A DNA stretch of 64,000 bases from Mycobacterium sp. 1554424.7 (GTDB lineage Bacteria > Actinomycetota > Actinomycetes > Mycobacteriales > Mycobacteriaceae). The notes under the pieces were generated by a model. That model made no database searches. It had not been told where the DNA came from and worked only from the letters and a program-made list of their open reading frames with translations. Positions 21,758 to 34,111 of this stretch are shown here, piece after piece. A program made the translations under genes and the position numbers. The stretch lies in contig NZ_LZSE01000009.1 of NCBI RefSeq assembly GCF_001665295.1, positions 1 through 64,000 on the forward strand. Reading direction: 5' to 3'. Positions within the stretch are counted from its first letter, which is position 1; each line of letters starts with the position of its first letter.

Positions 21758-22720
21758 TCACCACTCGAGATCCGAGTAAAACGACCGCGATATGTCACCG
21801 GTCCGCTCTTTGATCGTGAGAATTTCGCGGTCGCTGAGCCGACTCCGCCAGTTCGAGACATTCGCCTTGCTGTTTCGCCTGATGCTGAATTCGTCGCCCC
21901 TCGCCGGTTCGGCTGGGTTCTGCTCGCCCGAGCTCGCGTCGATGGCGGCTCGGACGCTCGCGGTGAACGCGAGGCCGAACGCCGCATAGACTTCCTTGAA
22001 ACTATCCACCGGCTCCATCGATAGTTCTTCGTGCTTGAGGAACAGCCACCCCGGATAGCGCGTGCGGTACTCGTCGATCACCGCATATATGCAGTTCCAT
22101 AAGAGGCAGCCCACCGGGATTATTTCCTGTTCATGCTCCGCGAAATGGCGAATCTCCGATTCGAAATCCGCCAATCTGGTTTCGCGCATGAGTTGCGGCT
22201 GCATCAGGAAGTGGTTGAAGTCGAATTTCCAATTCAGTATCTTCAGGCTCGAGCACAACGCGGCGGGATGCCGGATCATGACCACGACGTTCATGTCGAA
22301 GCGGCGGGCCAGCCAGGGGGCGGAGAACACGGCGACCGGATCCTTCATGACGGCCGTGTCCTTTTTCAATTTGTGCGTGGAGAGATTCGCGAAAGCCAAT
22401 AGACTTCGCGCGGCTTCGCGCACGCTCTTGGAGTGAACGAGATTCTTCCGCAGCGGGTACTTGAAATCGACCAGGTTCTCGAGGTATTTCTCGAATTGGG
22501 ACGAATTCTCGTCGGTTATGTATTGAAATTTCGCTCTGATGGGGTTGGCGAAGCCGCACAAATCGCCGTTTTCCGGTGTGAAGGGCTCGTGGATATAGCC
22601 CATGCCCGGCGCGTGGGCGATCATTCGGCCGGCCCAGGTCGTGCCCGATCGGGGTGCGCCGGTAACCAGGATGCGCTTTCTGACCTCGGGTGGGTCGACG
22701 CACTCCCCTGCCATGGCCAC
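21758..22720 (-). CDS. Sulfotransferase family protein
   Basis: 320 aa. The N-terminal ILVTGAPRSGTTWAGRMI (about residues 17-34) is the 5'-phosphosulfate-binding loop of PAPS-dependent sulfotransferases. A 3'-phosphate-binding element follows in VVVMIRHPAALCSSLKIL, with Arg and Ser in the expected places. The region around YPGWLFLKHEELSMEPVDSF matches the family's later conserved block. It has no signal peptide or membrane span, so it should act in the cytoplasm. It lies 104 bp downstream of the PKS on the same strand and is probably co-transcribed. This suggests that a hydroxyl on the lipid or glycan is sulfated; sulfated GPLs are known from M. fortuitum. The start may be GTG at 22720 or ATG two codons later. 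Confidence 0.9.
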   Translation of the reverse strand: MAMAGECVDPPEVRKRILVTGAPRSGTTWAGRMIAHAPGMGYIHEPFTPENGDLCGFANPIRAKFQYITDENSSQFEKYLENLVDFKYPLRKNLVHSKSVREAARSLLAFANLSTHKLKKDTAVMKDPVAVFSAPWLARRFDMNVVVMIRHPAALCSSLKILNWKFDFNHFLMQPQLMRETRLADFESEIRHFAEHEQEIIPVGCLLWNCIYAVIDEYRTRYPGWLFLKHEELSMEPVDSFKEVYAAFGLAFTASVRAAIDASSGEQNPAEPARGDEFSIRRNSKANVSNWRSRLSDREILTIKERTGDISRSFYSDLEW

Positions 22721-22824
22721 GTCCCGCGTGCTCCCGTCTAGTTCTTTGACAGTCCGGCGAGGCTCAACGGAACGCCATCGGCCTCCTGATCAGCGACCTG
22801 GTGCGGTGACCTTCTCCGCGAGCG

Positions 22825-25800
22825 TTACGTGGGCTCGGCCAGACCGACGGAATCCGCCTTGTCCGACTCCGGCACCTGACCGGCCAGGTACTCGGCCAGC
22901 GACCCGATGGTCGGATAGTCGAACACCGCGGTGGCGCTGATCGTGAACGCGCCACCGAACTGCGGCAGCAGCCGGTTGCTGAATTCGACCGCCATCAGCG
23001 AATCGGTGCCCAGCTCCAGGAACCGGCTGGTGGCGGCCGGCGGCTGCGCGAGCCTCAGGAAGTTCTGGACCTCGTAGCGCAGGTATTCCGTGAGGAAGCT
23101 GCCGCGCTCGGCCTCGGGCACCTCGTGCAGTTGCCGCAGCAACTCGCTGTCGCCGCGGGTCGCGGTGACGGCGCTCGGCAGCACGTGGTCGAGCATCGCC
23201 GGGCGAGACGCGCCCAGCCCCTTCGCGGCGCGCTGCCAGTTGGCCTTGATGACGGTCGCCTGCCCGGTTCCGTGGGCGAGGATCTCGTCGAGCGCGTTGA
23301 GGGCGGCCGAGGGTTCCAGCGGGATCAGGCCCTGCGCGCTGAGGTTGGCGCGCGCGGCGTGCGACGTGGCCATGCCGCCCTTCGCCCAGGGACCCCAGTT
23401 GATCGCGGTCGCCGGCAGGCCCTGCGCCCTGCGGTCCGCAACGAGCCCGTCGAGCAGCGCGTTGGCGGTCGCGTAGTTGGCCTGGCCGGGCGAACCGATC
23501 ACGCTCGAGGCCGACGAGTAGACGACGAAGAAATCCAGATCGTCGTTCTTCGTGAGCTCATGCAGGTGGCAGCCGCCGAACGCCTTGGGCGCCAGCGCCT
23601 TGCCGAAGCCTTCGACGGTCTGCTGCGGCAGCAGCGCGTCGTCGAGGACGCCCGCCAGGTGGGCCACCCCCGCGAGCGGCGGCAACTCCGCCCGGATCCG
23701 CTCCAGCAGGCCTTGGACCTCCGACCGCTCGCCGACGTCGGCCGTGAAGACGTGAATGCGGCTTCGGTAGCGCTCGGTGATGTCGTCGATCGCCAGCTGC
23801 GCGTCCGCGTCGGGTGCGCGGCGGCTGGTCAGCACGATGTCGCCGGCGCCGAGTTGGGCCAGATGGGCCGCGGTGTGCAGGCCGAGCGCGCCGACGCCGC
23901 CGGTGATCAGGTAGCTCCGATCCCCGCGCGGCTGCAGCGGTTTGGGCATCTGCAGCACGATCTTGCCGATGTGCCGCGCCTGCTGCATGCGGCGGAACGC
24001 CGTCTTGGCCTCCGTCACCGGGTAGACCTCGGCCGCGAGCGGCGCCAGCGCGCCGCCGGCCATGCTGTCCGCCAGTTCGGCCAGCAACGCCCCGACCCGC
24101 TCGGGTTCCTGCTCGATGGTCACGTCCAGCGCGATGATCTCGTAGGCGATGTCGGGACGGACCGCCGCCATCTGCTCGCGCGTCCAGATGTCCCGCTTGG
24201 CGATTTCGGCGAACCGGCCGCCCTGCGCGGTGGCCCGCACGGTCGCTTCGATGAACCCCTCGTTGGTCAGGCTGTTGAGCACCACGTCAACACCCGCACC
24301 GCCGGTGTCCGCCAGGATCCGATCGGCGAAGTCCGTGGTGCGCGAGTCGTAGACGTGTTCCACGCCCATCTTGCGCAGGGTCGCGCGCTTGTAGGTGCTG
24401 GCGGTGGCGAACACGGTCGCTCCGCGCTGCTGGGCGATCTGGATCGCGGCCAGACCGACGCCACCGCTGGCGGCGTGGATCAGCACCCGGTCACCGGGCC
24501 CCACCTGCGCCCAGTCGAACGCGAGCCGGGTCGTTAGCGCGCCCGCGGGAATGGTCGCCGCGCCCACGGCGCTCACCCCGTGCGGCACCGGTGACAGGAA
24601 TTGCGCCGGCACGTTGACGCGGGTGGCGAACGACCCCGGCATGAAGCCGAAGACGCGCTGGCCCGCCTCGAATCCCGTTACGCCGGCGCCCACCTCGGTG
24701 ACGACGCCGGAGAGGTCGCCGCCGCCGATTCGGCCCGCGTCGCCCGGATACAGGCCGAGCACGTTGAGCACGTCCCGGAAGTTCAGGCCCGCCGCCTCGA
24801 CCCGGATCTGGACCTGGCCCGCCGCCGGGGGCGGCACCTTCATCTCGATCAGGCGAAGGTTGTCGATCGCGCCGCGTTCGGTCACGTCCAGGATGTAATC
24901 GGTCGCGCGCGGCGCCTCGAGGTGGCCGTCGCGCGCCCACGGCAGCAGCCGCGGCACGAAGTACTTTCCTTGCCGCAACGCGACTTCGGGTTCGTCCGCG
25001 GGCGCGCCGAGCATCCCGGCCAGCGAGCGCACGGCGTCGTCGGCCCCGTCGGAGTCGACCAGGCGGCAGCGCAGGCTCGGCTGCTCGGTGATGACGGTCC
25101 GTCCGAAGCCCCACAGCGCCGACTGCGCCGCGTCGACCGGCTCGCCGGCCTCGGTCGCCACCGCCCGTTCGGTGACGATCCACAGCCCGCCGGTGAGTTT
25201 CAGGTCTTGCTGCGCCAGCAGCGTGCGCACGACCGTCAGCAGCTCCTCGATCTCGGTCTCCAGCCGCGCGGCGAAGTCGGCGCCCGACTCGTGCGCGTCG
25301 GGCCGCCCGGGGCTGCGCCAGACGACGCCGGAGACGGGAGCGCCGCGCTCCTGGGCGTCGGCGAGCAGCCGCCTCCAGCGCTCCGGATCGGCCGAGGCGC
25401 GCTCCACCGGGACGGCGCCCGGCACGTCGGCCGCCAGCTCGTCGAACGCGGCGATCAGCCAGGTGCCGTCGCCCTTCGCGGCGGCGCTCTCCGGCGCCGG
25501 CGCCGGGACTTCCTCCCAGCCGAGGGTGTACAGGTTGCGGGTGGCGTCGCCGCCGAGCCCGCGCAGCAGGGCCTCGCGGGGCGCGCGTTTGACGGTGAAG
25601 TCGCGGATCTCGCCGAGCTGGCGACCGTCGCGATCGACGAAATCGAGATCGAAGGCCTGGGTTTCGCTGTCGAGACCGCCGCTCTGCCAACGCGCCCGGC
25701 AGTAGAACCGCTTGGGCATCTTGTCGTGCAGCACCACCCGCCCGTAGCGCAGCGGCAGGAACAGATCGCTGAGCCCCGCGCCATCCTCGCTCGCCGCGAG

Positions 25801-28800
25801 CGCGGCCTCCAGGGCCGGGAAGGCGATCCCGGTGCACAAGTCGAGCAGCACCGGGTGGATCGGCTCGGCACCCAGCTGTTCGGCCAGCTCGTCGCCGATG
25901 GCGATGTCGCCGACCGCCTCGCCGTCACCGGCCCACAGCGACTTGAGCGACGTGGCCCAGGTGGGACCCCAGGCCAGCTCCATGTCGGCGAAGGTGTCGA
26001 ACAGCTGCTGCGGACGCGTGCGGCCCAGCCGCTCGCAGGCCGCGTCGATGGACTCCGTCGGCTCCAGCGCGGGCTCGTCGTCATCCCCGCTGACGATCCG
26101 GCCGTCGGCGTTCAACGACCACTCCGCGTCGCGGTCACCGTACGGGCGGCTGTGCACCTGGAAGGTCCAGCCGCCTCCGTCCACGGGATGCACGGTCAGC
26201 TGCACCTCCCGGGAGTTCTTGTCGGGCAGGATGATCGGCTCGTAGAAGAAGACGTCGCGCACCTGCGCCGGCGCGCCAACCGCGGCAATGGCCATCGCCG
26301 CGTACGTCGCGCCCGGGACGACGACGGTGCCATAGATGACGTGATCGGAAAGCCACGGCTGCGACTTGACGGACCACCTGCTGGTGTAGACGGAGTCGCC
26401 GGAGGCGAGATCCTTAGCGCTACCCAGGATTCCGGACGCCGCGGCGCCGTCGACCGCCACGTCGGCGGTCTTGGGCCAGAAGCGACGCCGCTGGAATGGA
26501 TAGGTGGGCAGCTCGACCGCGTGGCGTGCCCGGTGGAACAGCGCGGCGAACTCGGGTCGGTGCCCGGCCACATAGGTCGCGGCGAGGGCCTCCGTGATCT
26601 GCCGCCGGGCGTCGACGCCCTTACGCAGCGAAACGACGGAACGCGGGGTGGCCGAGGATTCCGGCCAGGCCTGCACCGCGGCCCCGGTCAGCACCGGTTG
26701 CGGGCCGATCTCCATCAGCACCGAGCAGCCCAGCGCCGCCACGGTTTGCACGCTTTCGGCGAACTGCACGGGCTGGCGGGAATGCCGACGCCAATACGGC
26801 GCGTCCAGCGGGGTGTCCGCGGTGATGACCGCGCCGGTCCGGTTGCACACCAGCGGCAGAGTCGGCACGGCGAAGTCGAATCCCTTCGCGAACGCCTCGA
26901 ATTCGTCGAGCGCCGGCTCCAGCAGCTCCGAATGGAAGGCGTGGCTGGTTTCCAGCCAGGTGCAGCGGGTGCCGTCGCCGCTGAGCCTGGCGACGATCTG
27001 CTCCAGATCACCGGCCGGACCCGACAGCACCGTGTTGGGGCCGTTGTAGGCCGCGACCGAGATGTGCGGGAACTCGTCGGCGACGCGCTCCACCTGCTGG
27101 GCGTCGGCGAACACCGCCACCATCCGGCCGCCCTCGGGCAGCTCGCCGAACAGCCGGCCGCGCTCGGCCATCAGCCGCGCGCCGTCCTCGAGGCTGAACA
27201 CCCCGGCCACGCACGCCGCCGCGTACTGGCCCACGCTGTGGCCCAGCACCACGTCGGGCTCGACGCCCCACGACTGCCACAACCTGGCCAGGCCCATCTC
27301 GACGGCGAACAGCGCCGGCTGGGCAAACGAGGTGTGCCGCAGGGTGTCTCCAGCCTCGTCGTCGAAGATCACCTCCAGGAACGGGCGCGGCAGCATGCCG
27401 TCGATCGCCTCCGCGCACTGCCGCACGGTGTCGGCGAACACCGGCTCCGTGTCGAACAATTCGCGCGCCATCCCCGAGTACTGGCTGCCCTGCCCGGTGA
27501 ACAGCCACGCCGTCTTCGGCGGGTCACCACACTCGCCGCGCACCGCACCCGGTCCGAGCCGGTTCTCGGCCAGCCCGGCCAGCAGGTCGCGGGCGCCCTC
27601 CACCGAATCCACGACCAGCGCGGCCCGATGCTCGAAATGCGAACGCCCTACCGCCGCCGTGTAGCACACGTCGGCGATGTCGGCGTCCGGATGCTCCTGA
27701 AGCCACGCGCCGTAGCGCTGCGCCAACGACACCAGCGCCTGCGGCGAGCGCGCCGACAGCGGCAGCACGCTGACCGGGCTCTGGTCGGTGGCCCCGGCGA
27801 CGTCGGGGGTCACGTCGGGGGCGCCGTCGCCCGCCGACGGTTCTTCCACCACAACGGATTCCGTCGGCGCCTCCTCGATGAGGACGTGCGCGTTGGTGCC
27901 GGAGAACCCGAAGGAACTCGTCCCGGCGCGGCGCGGCCGGCCGTTGGCGTGCCACGGAAGCGGCTGGTCCACCACCCGCACCGGCAGCGAGTCCCACGGA
28001 ATGTTCGGCGACGGGTTCTCGAAGTGCAGGTTCTGCGGCAGGGCTTCGTGCTGCAAGGACAGCACGACCTTGATCAGGCCGGCGATGCCCGCCGCCGACT
28101 CGAGGTGCCCGATGTTGGTCTTCGCCGACCCGATCAGCAGCGGCCGGTTCGGGTCGCGGCCGGCACCGTAGACGGCCGCGGCTGCCTGAACCTCGATCGG
28201 GTCACCCAGCGAGGTCCCCGTGCCGTGCGCCTCCAGGTAGTCGACGTCGCGGCCCTCGACGCCGGCACGGGCCAGCGTCGCGGCGATAAGCCGTTGCTGC
28301 GCACCACCGTTGGGCACGGTCAGACCGCTGGATGCGCCGTCCTGGTTGACCGCGCTGCCCCGGATGACGGCACAAACCTGATCGCCGTCGCGCTGGGCGT
28401 CGCTGAGCCTCTTGAGCACCAGGATGCCGCAGCCTTCGCTGCGCGCGTAGCCGTTCGCGGCCGCGTCGAACGTCTTGCAACGGCCGTCGGCGGCAAGCAT
28501 TCTGGCGCGCGAGGTGGCGACGATGGACGCCGGGCTCACCAGGACGTTCACCCCGCCGGCCAGCGCCATGTCGCAGTCACCGGAATGCAGGGCCTGGCAG
28601 GCCTGGTGGACGGCCACCAGCGAGGCGCTGCACGCGGTGTCCACCGCCATCGCCGGCCCCTCCAGCCCCAGCGCGAACGCGACCCGGCCCGCGATGACGT
28701 TGAGCGCGTTGCCGGTGATGAAGTGGGCCTCGATGGTGTCGACCGAGTTGGCGTTGAGCAGCTGTGAATACTCGTTGGCGGCCACGCCCACGAACACGCC

Positions 28801-31800
28801 GGTTCGGCTGCCGCGCAACCCCGCCGGCGCGTACCCGGCGCGTTCCAGGCCCTCCCACGCGATCTCGAGCATCAACCGCTGCTGCGGATCCATCCACACG
28901 GCCTCGCGCGGCGAGATGCCGAAGAACTCCGGATCGAATCCGTCGATGCTCTCGAGGTATCCCCCGTAGCGCGTGTAGATCTTGCCCGGCGCCTCGGGGT
29001 CCGGGTCGTAATACTCGTCGACGTCGAAGCGGTCGTCGGGGATCTCCCGGATCGCATCCACACCGCCGGACAGCAGCTCCCAGTACGCCTCGGGATCGGG
29101 CGCACCCGGGAAACGGCAGGCCACCGCGACGATCGCGATCGGCTCGTCCGTGCGCGCCGCCACTTGCGTCACCGCTGCCGGCGCCGGCTGCGCCGCGTTC
29201 GCGGACGCCGGCGCGCTCAGGCTAAGCACGTCGTCGACGAGGAAATTCGCCACGTCGGTGATTCGCGGGTAGTCCATCGCCAGGGTCGACGGCAGCTCCG
29301 CGCCCACCGCCCGCTCGAGCCGGCGGCGCAGTTCGACGGCCATCAGCGAATCCATGCCAAGGTCGAAAAGCCCGGCCTCCTCGCGGATTTCGGCGGGGTC
29401 GATGCGGGTCACCTCGGCGACGGCGTCGCGCAGGTAGTCGATGACGAGCTTCTTGCGCTGCTGCACCGGGGCCGCGGTGAGCCGCTCGACCAATTGGGTG
29501 CCGCCGGAGGCCGACGGCGTCGCCTCCGCCGCGTCGGCGGGCACCTCACGCTGCAACTGCGCGAAGAAGGACCGCTTGCCCGCCATCTGGTAGAGCGGCA
29601 GGAACTTGGCCCAGTCGATCCGGGCCACCACCCCGTGCGATGTGCCCTTGCCCGACGACGCCATCAGCTCCGCCATGCCCGCCAACGCGTCGGCGGGCGA
29701 CAACGGCCGCACGCCGCGCTTGTCCAGCTCCGCGCGGGCGGCCTCGTCGGCCATGCCCGCGTTCGACCACGGACCGAAGTTGACGCTGATCCCGGGCACA
29801 CCCTGCTCACGGAGGCGCCAAGCCAGCCCGTCGAGGAAGGCGTTGGCCGCGCTGTAGGCGGTCTGGCCGCCGGCGCCCCAGACCCCGGCGATCGAGGAGG
29901 TGCTGAGGAAGAAGTCCAGCTTGAGGTCCGCCGTCGCTTCGCTCAAATTCCAAGCGCCCCAGACCTTCCCGGCGAACACCCGATCGAGTTCGGCATCGTC
30001 CAGGGCCTGCAGCGGCGTGGTGCTGATCTCGCCCGCGGCATGCACGACCCCGGCCAGCGGCGGCAGCTCGGCCCGCAGCGTGGCTAGGACGTGGGCGACG
30101 GAGTGCGGGTTGGCCACGTCGGCCGTGATGACCCGGACTTCGGCGCCGCTCTGTTCGCCTATCGCGTCGATGCGCTGTTGCGCGGCCTCGCCGGGTGCGC
30201 GCCGGCTGGTCAGCACCAGATGCCGGGCACCATGCGCGGCCAGATATTCGGCGACCTCCAGGCCGATCGCGCCCAGGCCACCGGTCACGAGATACGTTGC
30301 GTCCTCACGCAGCGCCAGCGGTGTCCCGGCGGGCTGCCCGGTGCGCCGGGTCAGCCGGGGAACGTAGACGGCTTGGTCGCGCAGCGCGACTTGGTCCTCA
30401 CCGGCCGGTGCCGCATCTAGCTGGTCGATCAGCCGGGTCCACGCCCCGTCGTCCACCGCGCCGCCGGGCAAGTCGGCCAGTCCGCCCCACAGCCGGGGGT
30501 GTTCCAGCGCGGCGGCGCGACCGAACCCCCACAGGCAGGACTGCGCCGGTGAGACCTGGTCGGCGGCGGTGACCCGTTGCGCGCCACGGGTTATCACCCA
30601 GATGGGTGCGCGCAGTTCCGCGGCGGCCGCGGCGCAGAAGAGTCGCCGCGTTCCGCTCAGGATCTGGTGCTGCATCCGCAGCAACGACTGCGTCGACGGT
30701 GTCGTGTCCGATCCCAGGGCGGCGAGATGCAGGATGCGCAGCGCCGGTTCGTCCGCTACCGCGGCGCGCAACACGCCCTCGAGCCGCTGCGCGTCCGCGT
30801 CGGACACCGGCAGCCCCACGATCCGGTGCCGGTGCCCCCGCGCGGCCAGCGCGTCGACCAACGGCTGGACCGCCGCGGCGTCGTCGCTGACCAGAAGCCA
30901 CGCAGCGCCCTCGCCGGCCGTCGGGGCCTTGGCGGCGGATTTCTCCCAGCGGATCTCGTAGCGGGAGTCCGCCATGGACTGGGCACTGCGCTCCAGGTTG
31001 TGTTCCGCCGCAAGCTGTTTCAGCACATCGACGGTCTGCGGGTCGCTGTTCCCGCCGCCCAGCAGGGCCGCGAGCTCCTCGATCCGCCCGTCCTCCAGGA
31101 GCCCCACGGCCTGGGTCCGCGCGGCCGACGCCTGGCCGGCGGCCTGGGTGCTGGCCGCGGCCCGCTGCTCACGGAACCAGTACTGGCGGTGCTGGAACGG
31201 ATAGGTGGGCAGGTCGACCTTGCGCGCGGCCACCGGCGCCAGAGCGGCGAAGTCGGGCCGGTGCCCGGCGATGTAGGCGTTGGCGAGCGCCTCGGTGATC
31301 TGGCGGTGATCGGCGATGTTCTTGCGCATCGACGCGATCGCGCGCGGTGCGGTGGCCGGGTCCGGCCACGCCCGCATGGCCGCGGCGGTGAGGATCGGTT
31401 GCGGCCCGATCTCCAGCAGCATCGTGCAGTGCAGTTCGGACAGGGTGCGCACACTCTTGGCGAACTCGACCGGTTGGCGCGCATGGCGGCGCCAGTAGGC
31501 GCCGTCCAGTTTCGCGCTTCGGCCCAGGGCCGCGCCGGTTCGGTTGCACACCAACGTCTTTTGTGGCGCCCCGAACTCGAACCGGTTCGCATACGACTCG
31601 AACTCGTCGAGGACCGGATCCAGCAGCGCCGAGTGGAACGCGTGGCTGGTGTCCAGCCAGTCGCAGCGCACACCGTCGGCTTCCAGCCCGGCCACCGCCT
31701 GGTCGAGATCCTGCACGGGTCCGGACAGCACGGTGTTGGCGCCGTTGTAGGCGGCGACGGACAGGCTTGGGAACTCGTCGGTGACGCTTTCCACCCGCTC

Positions 31801-33873
31801 GGCGGCGGCGAAGACCGCGACCATTCGGCCGCCGTCGGGCAGGCTGCCGAACAACCGGCCGCGCTCGGCCATCAGCAGCATCCCGTCCTCGAGTCCGAAC
31901 ACACCGGCGATGCAGGCCGCCGTGTATTGGCCGACGCTGTGGCCGATCACCACGTCCGGCTCGAAGCCCCACGACTGCCAGAGGCGGGCCAGGCCCATCT
32001 CCACGGCGAACAGGGCGGGCTGGGCGTAGCTGGTCTGCCGCAGGGCATCGTCACCCTCCGGGTCGAAAATCACGTCCAGCAGCGGTCTTTCGAGCACGTC
32101 GGCGACCGCCGCCGCGCACCGGGTCATCGTCTCGGCGAACACCGGTTCGGTCTCGAAGAGCTCCTTTGCCATGCCGGCGTACTGGCTGCCCTGGCCCGTG
32201 AACAGCCACGCCGTCTTCGGCCGATCGGTGCAGTCACCGCGCAACAAGCCCGGCGCCGGGCGATCGTCGGCCAGCGCGGCGAGTTGCTCGCGTGCGGACT
32301 CCGCCGAGTTCACCACCAATGCGGCGCGGTGCTCGAAGTGGGACCGCGCGGCCCCGGCGGTCAGGCAGACGTCGGCCAACGAGGCGTCCGGGTGGGCGTC
32401 CAGCCAACCGCCGTAGGACTTGGCGAGCTCCGCCAGGGCGGCCGGGTTGCGCGCCGACAGCGGCAACAGGCTGAACCGCCTGTCGTCGGACGGGGCCTCC
32501 GGCACCTCGGCGACCGGGGCTAGAGCGGGAGCCTCCTGGAGGATGACGTGCGAGTTGGTTCCGGAGAACCCGAACGAACTGATCCCGGCGATGCGGGGCC
32601 GACCGTCGCGCGGCCAGGGGACGGCGTCCTCGACCACCTTCACGGCAAGCCGGTCCCACGGGATGTGGGGCGAGGGCTTGCTGAAGTTCAAGTGCTTCGG
32701 CAGCACCTCGTGCTCGAGGGACAGGATGACCTTGATCAGCCCCGCGATTCCCGCGGCCGCCTCCAGGTGCCCGATGTTCGTCTTCACCGACCCGATCAGC
32801 AGCGGCCGGTCGGCCTCGCGCCCCTTGCCCAGCGCCGCGCCGGCGGCCTGGACCTCGATCGGGTCACCCAGCGAGGTGCCGGTCCCGTGCGCCTCCAGGT
32901 AGCCCACGTCACCGGGCGCGACGCCCGCGCACTGCAGCGCCTCGGCGATCACGCGCTGCTGGGCGACGCCGTTGGGCACCGTCAATCCGCCCGACGCGCC
33001 GTCCTGGTTGACCGCGCTGCCCCGGATCACGGCCCGGATCCGGTCGCCGTCGCGGATCGCGTCCTCGAGGCGCTTGATGACGACGACGCCGCAGCCCTCG
33101 CCGCGCACATAACCGTCGGCGGCCGCGTCGAAGGTCTTGCACCGGCCGTCGGGGGCCAGCATGTGCGCGTGGGAGAAGGTCATCGCGGTCTTGGCGCTGA
33201 GCAGGACGTTGACGCCGCCGGCCAGCGCGAGGTCACATTCGCCGAAGCGCAGCGCCTGGCAGGCCTGGTGGACGGCGACCAGCGACGAGCTGCATGCCGT
33301 GTCGACGGACACCGCCGGGCCCTGCAGCCCCAGCCCGTAGCTGATCCGGCCCGCGCCGGCGGCGGACGAGGTGCCGATCGCGACGTAGGCCTCGATCTCC
33401 TCGTAGCTGAGCTGTTCGGAGATCAGTCCCAGGTAGTCGTGGGTGCCCAGGCCCATGAACACACCGGTCTGGGTGTTCGCCAGGGCCGACGGGGCGGTTC
33501 CGGAATGCTCCACCGCCTGCCACGCCGTCTCCAGCAGGATCCGGTGCTGGGGGTCGATGAGCATGGTTTCCCGGTTCGACAGCCCGAAGAACGGCGCGTC
33601 GAACCCCGTCGCGTCGTCGATGAACCCGGCCCGGCGGGAGACGATCTTGCCGGGCGCGTCGGGATCCGGGTCGTAGAACTGCTCGACGTCCCAGCGGTCC
33701 GGGGGCACCTCCGAGATCGCATCCCGGCCTTGCGACAGCACATCCCAGAATTCGTCGGCATCGGCGGCGCCGGGGACGCGCACCGCGTAGCCGACGATCG
33801 CGAAGCTGTCGCCCGTCCCCTGCGATCCGCGCGCCGGTTTGGGTGTCTCGAGATTGTTCTGCAGATCGGTCAT
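22825..33873 (-). CDS. pks: Bimodular type I polyketide synthase (GPL acyl-chain PKS type)
   Basis: 3682 aa. Module 1: KS (about 22-450, DTACSSS), AT (545-860, GHSVGQ and HAFHS, malonyl-type), KR (about 1130-1310, active Tyr in TAYSAANAF, no LDD motif so A-type), ACP (about 1420-1500, LGMDSLM). Module 2: KS (1530-1960, DTACSAS), AT (2060-2380, HAFHS), DH (2430-2720, [13 protein letters not shown] and HPVLLD), ER (2950-3260, GGDLSGVV and [12 protein letters not shown]), KR (3270-3460, GVLDD so B-type), ACP (about 3560-3640, LGTDSLM). No thioesterase. Length and domain order match the large GPL-locus PKS of M. smegmatis. Used once each in order, the modules would add four carbons and leave one hydroxyl; the chain would pass to the starter C domain of NRPS1. 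The start ATG overlaps the stop of the MbtH remnant (ATGA). The sulfotransferase follows on the same strand. Confidence 0.95.
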   Translation of the reverse strand: MTDLQNNLETPKPARGSQGTGDSFAIVGYAVRVPGAADADEFWDVLSQGRDAISEVPPDRWDVEQFYDPDPDAPGKIVSRRAGFIDDATGFDAPFFGLSNRETMLIDPQHRILLETAWQAVEHSGTAPSALANTQTGVFMGLGTHDYLGLISEQLSYEEIEAYVAIGTSSAAGAGRISYGLGLQGPAVSVDTACSSSLVAVHQACQALRFGECDLALAGGVNVLLSAKTAMTFSHAHMLAPDGRCKTFDAAADGYVRGEGCGVVVIKRLEDAIRDGDRIRAVIRGSAVNQDGASGGLTVPNGVAQQRVIAEALQCAGVAPGDVGYLEAHGTGTSLGDPIEVQAAGAALGKGREADRPLLIGSVKTNIGHLEAAAGIAGLIKVILSLEHEVLPKHLNFSKPSPHIPWDRLAVKVVEDAVPWPRDGRPRIAGISSFGFSGTNSHVILQEAPALAPVAEVPEAPSDDRRFSLLPLSARNPAALAELAKSYGGWLDAHPDASLADVCLTAGAARSHFEHRAALVVNSAESAREQLAALADDRPAPGLLRGDCTDRPKTAWLFTGQGSQYAGMAKELFETEPVFAETMTRCAAAVADVLERPLLDVIFDPEGDDALRQTSYAQPALFAVEMGLARLWQSWGFEPDVVIGHSVGQYTAACIAGVFGLEDGMLLMAERGRLFGSLPDGGRMVAVFAAAERVESVTDEFPSLSVAAYNGANTVLSGPVQDLDQAVAGLEADGVRCDWLDTSHAFHSALLDPVLDEFESYANRFEFGAPQKTLVCNRTGAALGRSAKLDGAYWRRHARQPVEFAKSVRTLSELHCTMLLEIGPQPILTAAAMRAWPDPATAPRAIASMRKNIADHRQITEALANAYIAGHRPDFAALAPVAARKVDLPTYPFQHRQYWFREQRAAASTQAAGQASAARTQAVGLLEDGRIEELAALLGGGNSDPQTVDVLKQLAAEHNLERSAQSMADSRYEIRWEKSAAKAPTAGEGAAWLLVSDDAAAVQPLVDALAARGHRHRIVGLPVSDADAQRLEGVLRAAVADEPALRILHLAALGSDTTPSTQSLLRMQHQILSGTRRLFCAAAAAELRAPIWVITRGAQRVTAADQVSPAQSCLWGFGRAAALEHPRLWGGLADLPGGAVDDGAWTRLIDQLDAAPAGEDQVALRDQAVYVPRLTRRTGQPAGTPLALREDATYLVTGGLGAIGLEVAEYLAAHGARHLVLTSRRAPGEAAQQRIDAIGEQSGAEVRVITADVANPHSVAHVLATLRAELPPLAGVVHAAGEISTTPLQALDDAELDRVFAGKVWGAWNLSEATADLKLDFFLSTSSIAGVWGAGGQTAYSAANAFLDGLAWRLREQGVPGISVNFGPWSNAGMADEAARAELDKRGVRPLSPADALAGMAELMASSGKGTSHGVVARIDWAKFLPLYQMAGKRSFFAQLQREVPADAAEATPSASGGTQLVERLTAAPVQQRKKLVIDYLRDAVAEVTRIDPAEIREEAGLFDLGMDSLMAVELRRRLERAVGAELPSTLAMDYPRITDVANFLVDDVLSLSAPASANAAQPAPAAVTQVAARTDEPIAIVAVACRFPGAPDPEAYWELLSGGVDAIREIPDDRFDVDEYYDPDPEAPGKIYTRYGGYLESIDGFDPEFFGISPREAVWMDPQQRLMLEIAWEGLERAGYAPAGLRGSRTGVFVGVAANEYSQLLNANSVDTIEAHFITGNALNVIAGRVAFALGLEGPAMAVDTACSASLVAVHQACQALHSGDCDMALAGGVNVLVSPASIVATSRARMLAADGRCKTFDAAANGYARSEGCGILVLKRLSDAQRDGDQVCAVIRGSAVNQDGASSGLTVPNGGAQQRLIAATLARAGVEGRDVDYLEAHGTGTSLGDPIEVQAAAAVYGAGRDPNRPLLIGSAKTNIGHLESAAGIAGLIKVVLSLQHEALPQNLHFENPSPNIPWDSLPVRVVDQPLPWHANGRPRRAGTSSFGFSGTNAHVLIEEAPTESVVVEEPSAGDGAPDVTPDVAGATDQSPVSVLPLSARSPQALVSLAQRYGAWLQEHPDADIADVCYTAAVGRSHFEHRAALVVDSVEGARDLLAGLAENRLGPGAVRGECGDPPKTAWLFTGQGSQYSGMARELFDTEPVFADTVRQCAEAIDGMLPRPFLEVIFDDEAGDTLRHTSFAQPALFAVEMGLARLWQSWGVEPDVVLGHSVGQYAAACVAGVFSLEDGARLMAERGRLFGELPEGGRMVAVFADAQQVERVADEFPHISVAAYNGPNTVLSGPAGDLEQIVARLSGDGTRCTWLETSHAFHSELLEPALDEFEAFAKGFDFAVPTLPLVCNRTGAVITADTPLDAPYWRRHSRQPVQFAESVQTVAALGCSVLMEIGPQPVLTGAAVQAWPESSATPRSVVSLRKGVDARRQITEALAATYVAGHRPEFAALFHRARHAVELPTYPFQRRRFWPKTADVAVDGAAASGILGSAKDLASGDSVYTSRWSVKSQPWLSDHVIYGTVVVPGATYAAMAIAAVGAPAQVRDVFFYEPIILPDKNSREVQLTVHPVDGGGWTFQVHSRPYGDRDAEWSLNADGRIVSGDDDEPALEPTESIDAACERLGRTRPQQLFDTFADMELAWGPTWATSLKSLWAGDGEAVGDIAIGDELAEQLGAEPIHPVLLDLCTGIAFPALEAALAASEDGAGLSDLFLPLRYGRVVLHDKMPKRFYCRARWQSGGLDSETQAFDLDFVDRDGRQLGEIRDFTVKRAPREALLRGLGGDATRNLYTLGWEEVPAPAPESAAAKGDGTWLIAAFDELAADVPGAVPVERASADPERWRRLLADAQERGAPVSGVVWRSPGRPDAHESGADFAARLETEIEELLTVVRTLLAQQDLKLTGGLWIVTERAVATEAGEPVDAAQSALWGFGRTVITEQPSLRCRLVDSDGADDAVRSLAGMLGAPADEPEVALRQGKYFVPRLLPWARDGHLEAPRATDYILDVTERGAIDNLRLIEMKVPPPAAGQVQIRVEAAGLNFRDVLNVLGLYPGDAGRIGGGDLSGVVTEVGAGVTGFEAGQRVFGFMPGSFATRVNVPAQFLSPVPHGVSAVGAATIPAGALTTRLAFDWAQVGPGDRVLIHAASGGVGLAAIQIAQQRGATVFATASTYKRATLRKMGVEHVYDSRTTDFADRILADTGGAGVDVVLNSLTNEGFIEATVRATAQGGRFAEIAKRDIWTREQMAAVRPDIAYEIIALDVTIEQEPERVGALLAELADSMAGGALAPLAAEVYPVTEAKTAFRRMQQARHIGKIVLQMPKPLQPRGDRSYLITGGVGALGLHTAAHLAQLGAGDIVLTSRRAPDADAQLAIDDITERYRSRIHVFTADVGERSEVQGLLERIRAELPPLAGVAHLAGVLDDALLPQQTVEGFGKALAPKAFGGCHLHELTKNDDLDFFVVYSSASSVIGSPGQANYATANALLDGLVADRRAQGLPATAINWGPWAKGGMATSHAARANLSAQGLIPLEPSAALNALDEILAHGTGQATVIKANWQRAAKGLGASRPAMLDHVLPSAVTATRGDSELLRQLHEVPEAERGSFLTEYLRYEVQNFLRLAQPPAATSRFLELGTDSLMAVEFSNRLLPQFGGAFTISATAVFDYPTIGSLAEYLAGQVPESDKADSVGLAEPT

Positions 33874-33962
33874 TTCCGACCGCCGATCATCTGCTGTTGC
33901 TTCTCGTCGTTAGCCAAGACGAAAAAGCAGCCCCTGCCATCTTCGAAGGGATTGATGCTCAA
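33870..33962 (-). pseudogene. Truncated MbtH remnant (30 codons) ending at the PKS start
   Basis: The minus strand reads from a TTG: SINPFEDGRGCFFVLANDE, then a short unrelated tail ending GGRK and a stop. This matches the first 20 or so residues of the MbtH-like protein at 19926-20156 ([19 protein letters not shown]). The sequence upstream is also the same, including the GGTCTGGAGACGCGGT leader and the 29-bp element. The remaining two thirds of MbtH are missing. Its TGA overlaps the PKS ATG as ATGA, so ribosomes finishing this peptide could restart on the PKS. It cannot act as an MbtH protein but may work as a translated leader. Confidence 0.85.
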
Positions 33963-33986
33963 CCGCGTCTCCAGACCATCTACTCG

Positions 33987-34015
33987 ACATGGGTATAACA
34001 AGTTCTAGACCATAC
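33987..34015 (-). promoter_or_regulatory. 29-bp upstream element, copy 2 (PKS operon)
   Basis: It differs from copy 1 at a single position (GTATGGTCTAGAACTTGTTA, then TACCCATGT). It lies 24 nt before the TTG of the MbtH remnant, the same spacing as in front of the intact mbtH-like gene, so the whole leader was duplicated. It probably drives the PKS-sulfotransferase operon. Confidence 0.6.
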
Positions 34016-34022
34016 TTGCCGG

Positions 34023-34067
34023 GTGAGACGCCTGTCACGCGAATAGGTAAGTGAGACTCCCGTCACG
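34023..34067. promoter_or_regulatory. Tandem pair of GTGA-N8-TCAC imperfect palindromes
   Basis: GTGAGACGCCTGTCACG (34023-34039) is repeated as GTGAGACTCCCGTCACG (34051-34067), 28 bp apart. Each half-site pair has GTGA/TCAC arms separated by 8 bp. They sit just upstream of the 29-bp element before the PKS operon and downstream of the glycosyltransferase. A dimeric regulator binding two adjacent sites is a reasonable reading; no such pair was seen near copies 1 or 3 of the 29-bp element. Confidence 0.4.
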
Positions 34068-34111
34068 GGGACCGCTGTTTAGCTCGCGGTCGGCGGCGCC
34101 CGATCGGGCGG

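Noticed and set aside
24601-34008. Long plus-strand frames opposite the PKS
   Set aside because: Same shadow effect; the minus strand shows all PKS active sites in frame.
34023-34067. CRP-type binding sites
   Set aside because: The half-sites are GTGA and TCAC but spaced by 8 bp and lacking the outer T/A of the usual TGTGA-N6-TCACA consensus, so only a generic palindrome is claimed.
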